A DNA stretch of 64,000 nt, taken from Runella slithyformis DSM 19594 (lineage in GTDB: Bacteria > Bacteroidota > Bacteroidia > Cytophagales > Spirosomataceae). The translations under genes and the position numbers were made by a program. The notes under the pieces were generated by a model, which was not told the origin of the DNA, made no database searches, and worked only from the letters and a program-made list of their open reading frames with translations. Positions 18,464 to 26,711 of the stretch are shown here, piece after piece. The stretch is taken from assembly GCF_000218895.1 (NCBI RefSeq), contig NC_015703.1:2307001-2371000 (forward strand), in the 5' to 3' direction. Numbering within the stretch: position 1 is the stretch's first letter; every line of letters starts with the position of its first letter.

Positions 18464-19669
18464 TTATTTCAAACTGACGACGGCCTGTTTCAGGGCAGAA
18501 TGCGTGCAGTTGTATGCCGTAGCATCCCGGGAAACGTTCTTGAAATTATTGGCCGCATCGATATTGACAAAGGTGGCGTTCTGATTATTCTGAATACAAA
18601 TGCGGCTATCGGGTTTGATTTGACCGTTTTCGATGTTTTTGGGGTCTACAATTCCGTCATAGACAATATGCGGGACTTTTTTACCGAAGCGCAGTTTATA
18701 ACGGAAAAGCTGCCCCATGCGGCCTCTGCCTTGGTAGCGCACCCGGTCGCGCTCGTATACATTGTCATGAATGTAAATACCCGTCGGATACGGATAATAC
18801 TCTTTGTCCTTGATTTTATTTTCAGTCATGAAATAGCTGATGATGCTCGTGCCGATACTGTTGTTGCGAATGATCTTATTGTTAAAGATCTCTACGTGAT
18901 TGGTCGCCAGGATCATGACGCCCGTTCCCTGCGGTACATTCGCGACGATGTTGCCTTTGGGGGCAAAATTCGGAAAATTGTTGTGATGGATATTATTGTT
19001 GTACACCCGAACATTGCCGCCTTTTTTCTGAACCAGATCAGGCAGGTCAAAGACCAAAATGCCGCCCGTATTTTCGGTGGATTCGTTATCGTACACGTCG
19101 GCCATGAGGGAGTTTTCGATTTCAATGCCCGCTACATTGTGGTACGCTCTGGAATTACGCACAATGATGTTTTTTGATTGCCCCACATAAATGCCGGCAT
19201 CCGAAGCGCCGATGGCCACGCAGCCGTCAATGAGCACGTTTTGGCACATGACCGGATACAATCCATAGGCACCGTTGGTGGCCTTGGGTTCGCCGGTCCA
19301 CTCGGTTTTGACGTTTTTAAAGGTGATTCCCTGCACATTCATGGTTTTGATGGCATCGCCTTTGGCATCCTGTACGGTAAAGTTTTCGAGGATAATATTT
19401 TCGGCATTGCTTACCCGTACTCCCTCTGCGCCTTCGGTTTGGCCTTTAAAACTCAGAATGGTTTTGTCCAATCCTGCGCCGCGAACGGTGATATTCTTCT
19501 TGCCTTCCAGCGATAAACTGCCGCTTAATGTATACGTGCCTGCCTCAATGGTAATGGTCGAGCCGTCTTCGGCCATAATGAGCTGGCGCTGGAGTTTCTT
19601 TTGAAAGTCGGCTTGGGCAACGGCACTCAATGAAGTGATACTGAGCAAAAGGCAAGGGAAAAAACGCAT
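18464..19669 (-). CDS. Secreted parallel beta-helix protein
   Basis: A 401-residue protein with a signal peptide (MRFFPCLLLSITSLSAVAQA). A chain of right-handed beta-helix coils follows (ENIILENFTVQDAKGDAIKT, NIIVRNSRAYHNVAGIEIE, NSLMADVYDNESTENTGGIL, VEIFNNKIIRNNSIGTSII). This is the NosD/pectin-lyase-like architecture used by carbohydrate-binding and carbohydrate-cleaving proteins. The C-terminal ~50 residues contain Cys residues in RICIQNNQN and YNCTHSALKQ. Exact activity unknown. It converges with the DUF3500 gene with only 1 bp between stops, so the two may overlap at the transcript level. Confidence 0.8.
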   Translation of the reverse strand: MRFFPCLLLSITSLSAVAQADFQKKLQRQLIMAEDGSTITIEAGTYTLSGSLSLEGKKNITVRGAGLDKTILSFKGQTEGAEGVRVSNAENIILENFTVQDAKGDAIKTMNVQGITFKNVKTEWTGEPKATNGAYGLYPVMCQNVLIDGCVAIGASDAGIYVGQSKNIIVRNSRAYHNVAGIEIENSLMADVYDNESTENTGGILVFDLPDLVQKKGGNVRVYNNNIHHNNFPNFAPKGNIVANVPQGTGVMILATNHVEIFNNKIIRNNSIGTSIISYFMTENKIKDKEYYPYPTGIYIHDNVYERDRVRYQGRGRMGQLFRYKLRFGKKVPHIVYDGIVDPKNIENGQIKPDSRICIQNNQNATFVNIDAANNFKNVSRDATAYNCTHSALKQAVVSLK

Positions 19670-19730
19670 GGTTTGAAAAGGTTTAAGAAAGACGAAAATA
19701 CGAAAAAATAGAAACTTCGCAGCAATACCC

Positions 19731-19738
19731 TAATTTTG
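19731..19738 (+). promoter_or_regulatory. Candidate -7 element for ribH-hisH
   Basis: TAATTTTG matches TAnnTTTG and lies 52 bp upstream of the ribH ATG, in the divergent gap shared with the beta-helix gene. No TTG was found at the usual -33 distance, so this is half of a consensus promoter. Confidence 0.4.
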
Positions 19739-19790
19739 TGCTTCTCATTGGTAAAACTATACACTGTTAACCGTAAACGGACTGCTAAGA

Positions 19791-20270
19791 ATGTCATCTG
19801 CCCACAAAAACCTGAGTGTTTTCACTACCGAAGGGTTACCCGATATAAGTAATAAAAAATTTGTCATCGTAGTGGCCGAATGGAACGATGAGGTCACCGG
19901 AGCTCTTTACGAAGGAGCGCACAAAACGTTGCTCGAATACGGCGCAAAACCCGAGAATGTTCAGCGGGTAAACGTACCCGGAAGTTTTGAATTAAGCTTT
20001 GGCTCCCAAGTGTATGCCCAAAAGCCCGACGTAGACGCCGTCATCGCCATCGGGTGCGTGATTCAGGGCGAAACCAAACACAACGATTACATTAACCACG
20101 CCGTAGCGCACGGCCTGACCGATGTAGCATTGAAATACAACAAACCCGTCATATTTGGGGTACTGACGCCCAATACCCTGCAACAGGCCCTCGACCGGGC
20201 CGGAGGCATCCACGGCAACAAAGGCGACGAAGCCGCCATCACCGCCATCAAAATGTTAGGGTTGGTATGA
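19791..20270 (+). CDS. ribH: 6,7-dimethyl-8-ribityllumazine synthase
   Basis: Penultimate enzyme of riboflavin synthesis; it condenses 5-amino-6-ribitylaminouracil with 3,4-dihydroxy-2-butanone 4-phosphate. The 159-residue length and motifs fit: VVAEWNDEVT, VPGSFELSFG, IAIGCVIQGETKHNDYI, PVIFGVLTPNTLQQALDRAG and the C-terminal GNKGDEAA. The active-site His lies in GETKHNDY. ATG start at 19791. It overlaps hisH by 4 bp (ATGA), so the two are translationally coupled. This pairing of a riboflavin gene with one histidine gene is unusual compared with compact his operons. Confidence 0.96.
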   Translation: MSSAHKNLSVFTTEGLPDISNKKFVIVVAEWNDEVTGALYEGAHKTLLEYGAKPENVQRVNVPGSFELSFGSQVYAQKPDVDAVIAIGCVIQGETKHNDYINHAVAHGLTDVALKYNKPVIFGVLTPNTLQQALDRAGGIHGNKGDEAAITAIKMLGLV

Positions 20271-20854
20271 AAACAGTAATCATCAAATACAACGCAGGAA
20301 ACGTACAGTCAGTCATGTACGCCCTTGACCGGATCGGTGCCGCCTACGAATGGACCGACGATCCGGATACCATTCGCTCGGCCGACAAAGTGATCTTCCC
20401 GGGCGTGGGAGAAGCCAGTACAGCCATGGCGTACCTGCGGGAGCGCGGATTGGACAAATTGATCCCCTCACTCCGGCAGCCATTATTGGGTACCTGCGTA
20501 GGGATGCAGCTCATGTGCCGTTATTCCGAAGAAAATGACACGACCTGTATGGGGATTTTTGATGTGGACGTACTGCGTTTTCCGCGAATTAATGGCTTTA
20601 AAGTCCCCCAAACGGGCTGGAATGATATTTATGCCCTGAATAATCCGCTTTGTGTCGGATTGAATGAGCACGATTACGTTTATTATAATCACGGCTACTA
20701 TGCGCCGCTTTGCGACCAAACGGCGGCCAAGACCGATTACATCGTGGAGTATTCGGCGATGTTGCAAAAAGATAACTTTTATGCGGCTCAGTTTCACTCC
20801 GAGATCAGCGGCAATGTCGGTCAACGTATTTTTGAAAATTTCCTAAACCTTTAA
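20267..20854 (+). CDS. hisH: Imidazole glycerol phosphate synthase glutaminase subunit
   Basis: Class I glutamine amidotransferase that supplies ammonia to HisF in histidine synthesis. At 195 residues it has normal length. The nucleophile Cys77 lies in LLGTCVGMQLMC and the His177/Glu179 pair in QFHSEISG; the oxyanion segment PGVGEAS is also present. It overlaps ribH by 4 bp. hisF is not adjacent, and hisA lies about 8 kb away on the other strand, so the his pathway is dispersed in this genome. A short CCGCT/AGCGG hairpin (20866-20877) follows the stop. Confidence 0.95.
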   Translation: MKTVIIKYNAGNVQSVMYALDRIGAAYEWTDDPDTIRSADKVIFPGVGEASTAMAYLRERGLDKLIPSLRQPLLGTCVGMQLMCRYSEENDTTCMGIFDVDVLRFPRINGFKVPQTGWNDIYALNNPLCVGLNEHDYVYYNHGYYAPLCDQTAAKTDYIVEYSAMLQKDNFYAAQFHSEISGNVGQRIFENFLNL

Positions 20855-20884
20855 CGTCTAAATACCCGCTTTAGCGGTTTTCTC

Positions 20885-21619
20885 TTGTACCGTTTTTTAT
20901 TTCTGTTCTTAACAGGACTCAGCTCACTTTTTGTACAGGCGCAAAAGCAACATTATCCCCATCTGACACTTTGGTCGAGGCTACAGCTTGCCAAAGAGCC
21001 CAATCCGCATTGGAATTTTGTGGGTACGTTTATGTGGAGACGCCAAAACAACTACCGTGATAATCTTCACAATCCTCTCATTAACCCGTTGATGATCGCA
21101 GGGCAGGCGCTTGTTACGCACCGCAATACGCCGAATACGGTATGGATACATATTGCGCAGATAAGCTACATGGTTTCCCATCAGTTATTGGGCAAGCCGG
21201 AGGATTTCAATGCTCCCGTCGGGAGGGAGATTCGCTATGCCGGCGGAGTGGAGTTCAATCAGGAGGTAAATGAAAAACTCACCTTCAGACAGCGCTTCAT
21301 GCAGGAATTGCGCTTCTTTAAAGCCAATGACTTTCAGCCCGTGGGTCGCGTTCGCGGTCGCGCCAATATTCGCTATCAACTGACGCCCTTTGTGAGTGTC
21401 AATGGCGTAACCGAACTTCTTTTTCATGACCCTCCGCTGTTGAAGGGACAAAAACCGTTTCGGTTTCATCAATTTTGGTTGGGCGGCAGTTTGTTGTGGA
21501 GTATAGGCGAACGGGTCAACCTCGAAACCGGTTATACATTTATTCACGGTCGTCGTGCGACGCTGATAGAGTTTGACGAACAAAATGTATTGAATCTTCA
21601 TTTAGCCATTGACATCTGA
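20885..21619 (+). CDS. DUF2490 outer-membrane protein
   Basis: A 244-residue protein with a signal peptide (MYRFLFLFLTGLSSLFVQAQ) and alternating aromatic beta-strands typical of a small barrel (HWNFVGTFMWRRQNNYRDN, VNGVTELLFHDPPLL, VNLETGYTFIHGR). The frame is the DUF2490 type. The only available start is TTG at 20885, because the frame is closed by the hisH stop just upstream. A hairpin of 5 bp (20866-20877) lies directly before this TTG. Its stop overlaps the ATG of the rhodanese gene (TGATG), so the two are coupled. Confidence 0.75.
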   Translation: MYRFLFLFLTGLSSLFVQAQKQHYPHLTLWSRLQLAKEPNPHWNFVGTFMWRRQNNYRDNLHNPLINPLMIAGQALVTHRNTPNTVWIHIAQISYMVSHQLLGKPEDFNAPVGREIRYAGGVEFNQEVNEKLTFRQRFMQELRFFKANDFQPVGRVRGRANIRYQLTPFVSVNGVTELLFHDPPLLKGQKPFRFHQFWLGGSLLWSIGERVNLETGYTFIHGRRATLIEFDEQNVLNLHLAIDI

Positions 21620-22116
21620 TGCGAAAGCTCATTTTCTGTTTGATAATGTTCTCATGGTTTAAACCCAACGCCCAAACCAACAGCCGCGCCTATAAGGTGA
21701 TGTTGGAAGGAATGTACAAACACAGCGTTCCGACGCTGAGCTGCAATGAACTGAAAAAAGAACTGAACAGCGTAGTGCTGCTGGATACCCGCGCCAAAAA
21801 GGAGTACGATGTCAGCCATTTGCCCGACGCCCGCTGGGTAGGCTATGATGATTTTGACCTTAAAAGAGTGGACAATCTGCCCAAGAGCACCCCTATTGTG
21901 GTGTATTGCACCGTAGGCGTTCGCAGCGAACGCGTTGGTGAAAAACTCAAAGCGGCAGGATTTCAAAATGTTCGGAACCTGTACGGAAGCATTTTTGAAT
22001 GGGTCAATCAGGGAAACCCCGTAGTCGATACGCAGGGTAAGCCGACCCCAAAAGTTCATGCCTATTCGCGGGCATGGGGAATATGGCTCAATAAAGGCGA
22101 AAAAGTGTATGAATGA
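21619..22116 (+). CDS. Secreted rhodanese-like domain protein
   Basis: A 165-residue protein with a short N-terminal hydrophobic signal (LIFCLIMFSWFKPNA). A single rhodanese domain follows. The catalytic loop is CTVGVRS with Cys97, preceded by LLDTRAKKEYDVSHLPDARW. It probably carries sulfur or senses redox state in the periplasm. The last ~25 residues (KVHAYSRAWGIWLNKGEKVYE) are unlike cytosolic rhodaneses. It overlaps the DUF2490 gene by one base. Confidence 0.85.
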   Translation: MRKLIFCLIMFSWFKPNAQTNSRAYKVMLEGMYKHSVPTLSCNELKKELNSVVLLDTRAKKEYDVSHLPDARWVGYDDFDLKRVDNLPKSTPIVVYCTVGVRSERVGEKLKAAGFQNVRNLYGSIFEWVNQGNPVVDTQGKPTPKVHAYSRAWGIWLNKGEKVYE

Positions 22117-22252
22117 GCAGAAGCCCGAAGCGAGGAGTCAGGAATCAGTGAAAAAATGGCTGCCAATGGAAAACAACTGAAAGCAGAAAGAGTGTTGTTG
22201 GTTTGTTGTGCGTTCGGTTTCTTAAAACCGAAAGTGATAAAAGAGGAATAAG

Positions 22253-22840
22253 ATGAGTAATGAATTTAACCAACACTACTGGAATGAACGCTACCGCACC
22301 GGCCAAACGGGCTGGGATATCGGTTATGCCTCGCCGCCGTTGACGGACTACATTGATGGACTAACTGACAAAAACCTCAAAATCCTGATTCCCGGCGGGG
22401 GCAACAGCTACGAAGCGGACTATCTGCTGCAACAGGGCTTTACGGACGTGACCGTGGTAGATATTTCCTCCGAGATCATTCATAAGTTGCAGGAACGCTA
22501 CGCTGCGTCAGGGCTGAAAGCCGTCTGTGAAGATTTTTTTGAGCATTCGGGACATTACGATCTGATTCTGGAACAAACGTTTTTCTGCGCCATTGATCCC
22601 GCCCTGCGGCCGCGTTATGTTCAGAAAATGTATGAATTAGTAACTTCCGGCGGCACTTTGGCCGGACTCTTATTTGATCGACCTTTTGTCGGAGGTCCTC
22701 CTTTCGGCGGCACGGTCGACGAATACAAAAGCCTGTTCAACGATTATTTTGAGCTAAAACGCATGGATGCCGCCCACAACTCCATTCCTCCCCGGCAAGG
22801 CTCCGAGGTATTTTTCGTGGCTTCTCCCAAGTCAATATAA
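22253..22840 (+). CDS. TPMT-like SAM-dependent methyltransferase
   Basis: A 195-residue class I methyltransferase of the thiopurine S-methyltransferase-like family. It shows the family's N-terminal W-rich entry (YWNERYRTGQTGWDIG), the SAM-binding loop ILIPGGGNSYEADYL and the Asp motif VVDISSE. Further on are ILEQTFFCAIDPALRPRYV and LLFDRPFVGGPPFGG. The natural substrate of bacterial members is uncertain; some act on metalloids or thiols. ATG at 22253 is preceded by AGAGGA, a purine-rich stretch. The upstream 136-bp gap holds no other feature. A terminator follows immediately. Confidence 0.88.
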   Translation: MSNEFNQHYWNERYRTGQTGWDIGYASPPLTDYIDGLTDKNLKILIPGGGNSYEADYLLQQGFTDVTVVDISSEIIHKLQERYAASGLKAVCEDFFEHSGHYDLILEQTFFCAIDPALRPRYVQKMYELVTSGGTLAGLLFDRPFVGGPPFGGTVDEYKSLFNDYFELKRMDAAHNSIPPRQGSEVFFVASPKSI

Positions 22841-22842
22841 AA

Positions 22843-22872
22843 ACAAACGCCACCCAACTGAGCAGCGTTTGT
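22843..22872 (+). terminator. Terminator of the methyltransferase gene
   Basis: An 8-bp perfect stem (ACAAACGC / GCGTTTGT) with a 14-nt loop is followed by CGCTTTTCC, starting 3 bp past the stop codon. The T-tract is short. Confidence 0.65.
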
Positions 22873-22973
22873 CGCTTTTCCTAAACCCTAACTACAATAA
22901 ATTTTTTTTACTCTGAATGTTGTTTTGTGGAGTGCTTTGGTCGGGAGGTCATCGCCTGCCGACACCGGAAGTA

Positions 22974-23234
22974 CTACTGTGTAACTTTGATAATGAAGCC
23001 TACAATGCGCCCAACGGTAGAAACAGCTTGGCGGGTTTCCTCCACGCCGTCCTTTGCCTGTTGCGTAACGTTCTTTAAAACAGAACCTTGCGGGATCACA
23101 GTCTTTTTGGGTTGAGAAACCGCCGTGCGCTCGGTCATGGCTTTGTGCATCGCAAAAATATTGTGCGGGCGACCAATCGAAAAAGCAGCGGTACTCAACA
23201 AACAAAGGGCGGCAGCGAGGGTGATAGCTTTCAT
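22974..23234 (-). CDS. Small secreted protein of unknown function
   Basis: An 86-residue protein with a signal peptide (MKAITLAAALCLLSTAAFS). The mature part is short and polar with an amphipathic C-terminus (EETRQAVSTVGRIVGFIIKV). No family recognised. Its reality is supported by the signal peptide and by a full consensus promoter 63-94 bp upstream. It converges with the methyltransferase gene. Confidence 0.6.
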   Translation of the reverse strand: MKAITLAAALCLLSTAAFSIGRPHNIFAMHKAMTERTAVSQPKKTVIPQGSVLKNVTQQAKDGVEETRQAVSTVGRIVGFIIKVTQ

Positions 23235-23296
23235 GACTGTATGAGTTTTTAAAAGATTTTTAACGAGTATTTATGCTTATGGCTGTAAGTATGAAA

Positions 23297-23328
23297 CAAA
23301 GATATGGGTTTGGTCTGGTATTATGCAA
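23297..23328 (-). promoter_or_regulatory. Bacteroidota-type promoter for the small secreted protein
   Basis: On the minus strand, TTG (23326-23328), a 21-bp spacer and TATCTTTG (23297-23304) match TTG-N-TAnnTTTG. The predicted transcript would have a ~55-nt 5' UTR ahead of the 23234 ATG. Confidence 0.6.
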
Positions 23329-23588
23329 TACAAAGTACCTTGTTTTTGGTTAAAAAGTGTTAATCGGCAAATTTGCAGGATGAATGGCGGGCATTTTTTC
23401 CTATCGCTCAAAACTTCCTTTTATCACATTACCGTTGACTCCCGATCTCTTACAACTATATGATGCAAAGGTGGGTGAAAAGGTTGCATGTCACCAAAAA
23501 AAAAGGACAAACTTGTTGTTTCACCGGATGAACCGGATAAAATAAAGGGTGAAATGAAATTTGCATAATTCGCACTCCTGCGCTTTTA
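23329..23588. other. Intergenic region without recognised gene
   Basis: This is the rest of the ~350-bp gap between the small secreted protein gene and the 3' end of pyrC. It contains a run of nine A residues near 23494-23504 and direct copies of a GGTGAAA-type motif (GGGTGAAAAGG, GGGTGAAATG). I see no ORF, hairpin or RNA gene that I can support. Confidence 0.4.
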
Positions 23589-24956
23589 CTATGACTGCAC
23601 AAACGTCAACCGTTTTCCTCTTTCAGATTCGTCAAAAACGCCGTTGGCGTAGACCAAATGCCCCGAAACGATCGTGTGCGTAACGCCCGAGTGAAACGTG
23701 GTCCCTTCCAGCGGCGACCAGCCGCATTTGAATAAAATATTTTCTTTCGTCACGGAGGTCGTTTGATTCAGATCCACCAATACCAGATCGGCCCAATAGC
23801 CCTCACGAATGTACCCGCGTCGGTCCATCAGAAATACGTCGGCTACGGCATGGCTCATTTTCTCCACTACACGCTCTATCGAAATTTTTCCCTGTTGTAC
23901 AAACTCCAGCATAATATTGAGCGAATGCTGTACCAGCGGCAAACCCGAAGGCGCGGCCCAATAGCCTTTTGATTTTTCTTCCCACGTGTGCGGGGCGTGG
24001 TCGGTGGCAATGACGTCGATGCGGTTATCAAGCAACGCCTGAAAGATCCGTTCTTTGTGATGAGGGGCTTTGATGGCCGGATTGCACTTGATTTGAGTGC
24101 CCAGCCGGCGATAATCTTCGGCATCAAACCACAGATGATGCACACAGGCTTCTGAGGTGATTCGTTTTTGGCGTTTGTCGCTTTCGCTTACGGCGCTGTT
24201 TCCGTAGTGGCCGACTTCAAACAGTGCGGTTTCTTCACCCGTCGAAATGTGCAGGATATGGAGGCGTGTACCGTGTTTTCCGGCGAGTTCGCTTGCCAGA
24301 GAAGACGATTTATAACAGGCTTCTTCATTCCGGATAAGGGCATGAATATCGTACGGGACATTGTCGCCGTATTGTTCTTTGAATCGTTCTGTGCGCTGCC
24401 GAACCGTGGGCTCATCTTCGCAGTGTGTGGCGATCAGGCAGGGGGCATTGGCAAACAGTTTTTCCAGTACTTCCGGTGCGTCTACGAGCATATTGCCGGT
24501 AGAAGAGCCCATAAAGATTTTGATGCCGCACACATCCGGACAGATCGTTTTCATTACTTCGTCATAATTATCGTTGGATGCCCCCATGAAAAAGGAATAA
24601 TTGGCCAACGATGTTTGCGCAGCAATTTGGTATTTATCTTCCAAAAGCGATTGGGTCAGGGCATTGGGTACGGTATTGGGCATTTCCATAAAGGAAGTTA
24701 CCCCACCCGCCACGGCGGCTTTGGCTTCCGAATAAATGGTTGCTTTGTGCGTGAGCCCCGGCTCACGGAAGTGAACCTGATCGTCTATTACGCCCGGCAG
24801 CAGATAGTTGCCGGCGGCGTCGATGATTTTGTCGGCGGAAAGATGTTTTAAATCGCCGTCGATTTTTTCAATAAAACCGTTTTTTACCAGAACATCCTGT
24901 TCCTGAATACGCCCTTCATTGACCACCCGGGCATTGATGATAAGAATAGATGACAT
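23589..24956 (-). CDS. pyrC: Dihydroorotase
   Basis: A 455-residue metal-dependent amidohydrolase catalysing ring closure of carbamoyl aspartate to dihydroorotate in pyrimidine synthesis. The metal site reads IDDQVHFREPGLTHKA. The usual first His of the HxH pair is Gln60 here, which is common in Bacteroidota dihydroorotases. MPNTVPN, ATHCEDE, LHILHIST and the ATDHAPH motif with its catalytic Asp are all present. ATG start at 24956. It is monocistronic as far as the window shows; the upstream region leads divergently to the decayed DUF4249 gene. Confidence 0.93.
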   Translation of the reverse strand: MSSILIINARVVNEGRIQEQDVLVKNGFIEKIDGDLKHLSADKIIDAAGNYLLPGVIDDQVHFREPGLTHKATIYSEAKAAVAGGVTSFMEMPNTVPNALTQSLLEDKYQIAAQTSLANYSFFMGASNDNYDEVMKTICPDVCGIKIFMGSSTGNMLVDAPEVLEKLFANAPCLIATHCEDEPTVRQRTERFKEQYGDNVPYDIHALIRNEEACYKSSSLASELAGKHGTRLHILHISTGEETALFEVGHYGNSAVSESDKRQKRITSEACVHHLWFDAEDYRRLGTQIKCNPAIKAPHHKERIFQALLDNRIDVIATDHAPHTWEEKSKGYWAAPSGLPLVQHSLNIMLEFVQQGKISIERVVEKMSHAVADVFLMDRRGYIREGYWADLVLVDLNQTTSVTKENILFKCGWSPLEGTTFHSGVTHTIVSGHLVYANGVFDESERGKRLTFVQS

Positions 24957-25057
24957 AAATGTGTTGTCTTGGGTCTAACTTTTCCCCTTGATTTTGGCAC
25001 TTTAAGTATAAAAAGGTTCGTTATCCAAATCAAGCAGTCAAACTTACAACTCCTTTT

Positions 25058-25571
25058 TTGACCGGCCTTACTATGCGCGTACTTTTATTTATTCTTTTTG
25101 GCCCTGCGGCGTTTTTACCGATTGACGTCGGTAAAAACCTACGCGCTTCGTATTACCAATGCCGCGGCGATGTCCTTGAATCATCGTGTACGGTTTCCCA
25201 ATCCGTGCCGATCACGCAGGTAAAGGTCGACTCTTCTTCAGGGGCTTTTATATCCAATAAGCTGGTGCAACTATACTGGCCGGACCCCACCGGTACCGCC
25301 AATTAGTACGGTGTGGGTGGGTTTGTGGAGGAAAAATATAAAGTTTTTTGTTCTTTCTGCGGACCGCATACGATCAACGTCCAACTGTTTTATCCGGGAT
25401 TTGAGCGACAGGGGAAAAAGAAAAGGGGCGATAAATTTATCAGTCGATAAAAACTACTATGATTATCACCGCATTGTCCGAAATTTTGACGACGACAATC
25501 CCTTTATGGAGCCAACCATTATTCCTTCCAATATCAAAAATGGGTTGGGCTGTTTTGCTGCGTATAACTGA
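25058..25571 (+). pseudogene. Decayed DUF4249-type lipoprotein gene
   Basis: The first frame runs from 25058, with a hydrophobic leader RVLLFILFGPAAFL. It encodes VSQSVPITQVKVD and GAFISNKLVQLYW, then stops at TAG 25304-25306. Reading through that amber codon gives protein-like sequence (YGVGGFVEEKYKVFCSFCG) to 25450. A second frame, entered around 25420-25450, gives DKNYYDYHRIVRNFDDDNPF followed by IPSNIKNGLGCFAAYN. That is the typical C-terminus of DUF4249 proteins (DNPF...P...SNI.NGLG.F). Intact family members are ~280-400 residues, so the middle has been deleted. I call it a remnant with an amber stop, a frameshift and an internal deletion. Confidence 0.6.
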
Positions 25572-25596
25572 AGTTTTGCCGTGATACGATAAAAAA

Positions 25597-25633
25597 GGGG
25601 CCTTTGCCAAAACGTCGTTTTGACAAAGGCCCC
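25597..25633. terminator. Strong bidirectional terminator
   Basis: A near-perfect hairpin with arms GGGGCCTTTG.CAAAAC and GTTTTG.CAAAGGCCCC (one mismatch) has a 3-nt loop. It is flanked by TTTTTTAT on both strands (25590-25596 and 25638-25645). It serves the convergent 25643-26614 gene and the decayed gene upstream. Confidence 0.85.
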
Positions 25634-25642
25634 AAATGTTTT

Positions 25643-26614
25643 TTATGGCTTTAACAGTACTTTTCCCCATCGGCCCGGGGCATCTGCGTGCGCAACGGCG
25701 GTTTTGATTTCGTCCAGGGTGTAAGTCGCTTCGATCGGCATTTTCACCTGTCCGGTAGATAATAAAGTAATAACCTCCTGAGATACTTTTTGACGTGTGC
25801 TGCCATCCACCCGACGCATCCAATCCGTAAGCCAGAAGCCTTTCAGCGTGAGTTCCCTGAAAATCATCAGCCCGATATTTATTTTGGGGTCCTGAAGGCT
25901 TAACACGCCGTAGATCAGCATCATGGCTCCTCGGCCCATGCATTTCAGCGCTTCACTTGCCGTTTCTCCCCCAACGCATTCCAATACTGCCCGTACGCCT
26001 TCGTAGTTTGTGATCTGCTGCACGCGTTTCGGCAGGTTTTCTTGGGCGGTATTGATGATTTCATCCACGCCCAACGCTTTCAGTTCTTCATTATGGTCAT
26101 TGCGGCGTACCGTACCGATGGTTTTGATGCCGCGCATCTTGCAGATCTGAATCACCATTTTTCCCAAGGCTGAAGTACAGGCCGTGATCATCAGCCACTC
26201 GCCTGTTTTTACGCCCGAATCTTCCACCATGGCTACGGCCGTAAAAGGGTTGACAAATAATTGGGCGGCCGTTTCATCATCCATGGCATCCGGCACCGGG
26301 ATCAGGGTACGATGATTGGTTATCACGTACTCGCTCCACGCACCGATAGCCGTAAAACTTACGCGTGTACCCACAGCTACCTTGGCGTTACTGCCCACGG
26401 CCTCCACTTTCCCGACGCCTTCAAAGCCCGCCCCCGACGGCAACTGCGGACGAATGCCGTACAGGTTTTGCACAAACATAATATCGGAAGGATTGATGGG
26501 GCTGGCAAGTACTTTGATGAGTACTTCGTCGGGGCCCGGAGTAAGCATTTCGGCGCTTTCGGGGTTCAAGATGTCGGCAGGTTTACCAAATTGATGGAAT
26601 ACGATTCTTTTCAT
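25643..26614 (-). CDS. MDR-family NAD(P)H-dependent oxidoreductase (quinone/2-enoyl reductase-like)
   Basis: A 323-residue medium-chain dehydrogenase/reductase. The N-terminal GroES-like domain has KVLASPINPSDIMFVQ, GAGFEGVGKVEAVG and VGTRVSF. The Rossmann domain has the cofactor segment ACTSALGKMVIQICK with TVRRNDH beyond it, an Arg pair that suggests NADPH. The structural zinc Cys cluster is absent, so it belongs to the zinc-independent quinone reductase/trans-2-enoyl reductase side of the family. The substrate cannot be fixed. It is divergent from the acyltransferase gene at 26712, with under 100 bp between starts. Confidence 0.85.
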   Translation of the reverse strand: MKRIVFHQFGKPADILNPESAEMLTPGPDEVLIKVLASPINPSDIMFVQNLYGIRPQLPSGAGFEGVGKVEAVGSNAKVAVGTRVSFTAIGAWSEYVITNHRTLIPVPDAMDDETAAQLFVNPFTAVAMVEDSGVKTGEWLMITACTSALGKMVIQICKMRGIKTIGTVRRNDHNEELKALGVDEIINTAQENLPKRVQQITNYEGVRAVLECVGGETASEALKCMGRGAMMLIYGVLSLQDPKINIGLMIFRELTLKGFWLTDWMRRVDGSTRQKVSQEVITLLSTGQVKMPIEATYTLDEIKTAVAHADAPGRWGKVLLKP

Positions 26615-26711
26615 GAGATTAAAGAGATTAACTTATTTATCGGAGTGTTTGACAAAACCATTTCATTGTTCAATATTCGACAATTACTTTTACATTTTTC
26701 GATTTTATGTA

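Noticed and set aside
24168-24851. 227-codon open frame antisense to pyrC
   Set aside because: Dihydroorotase motifs are complete on the minus strand and the antisense frame shows no recognisable protein features.
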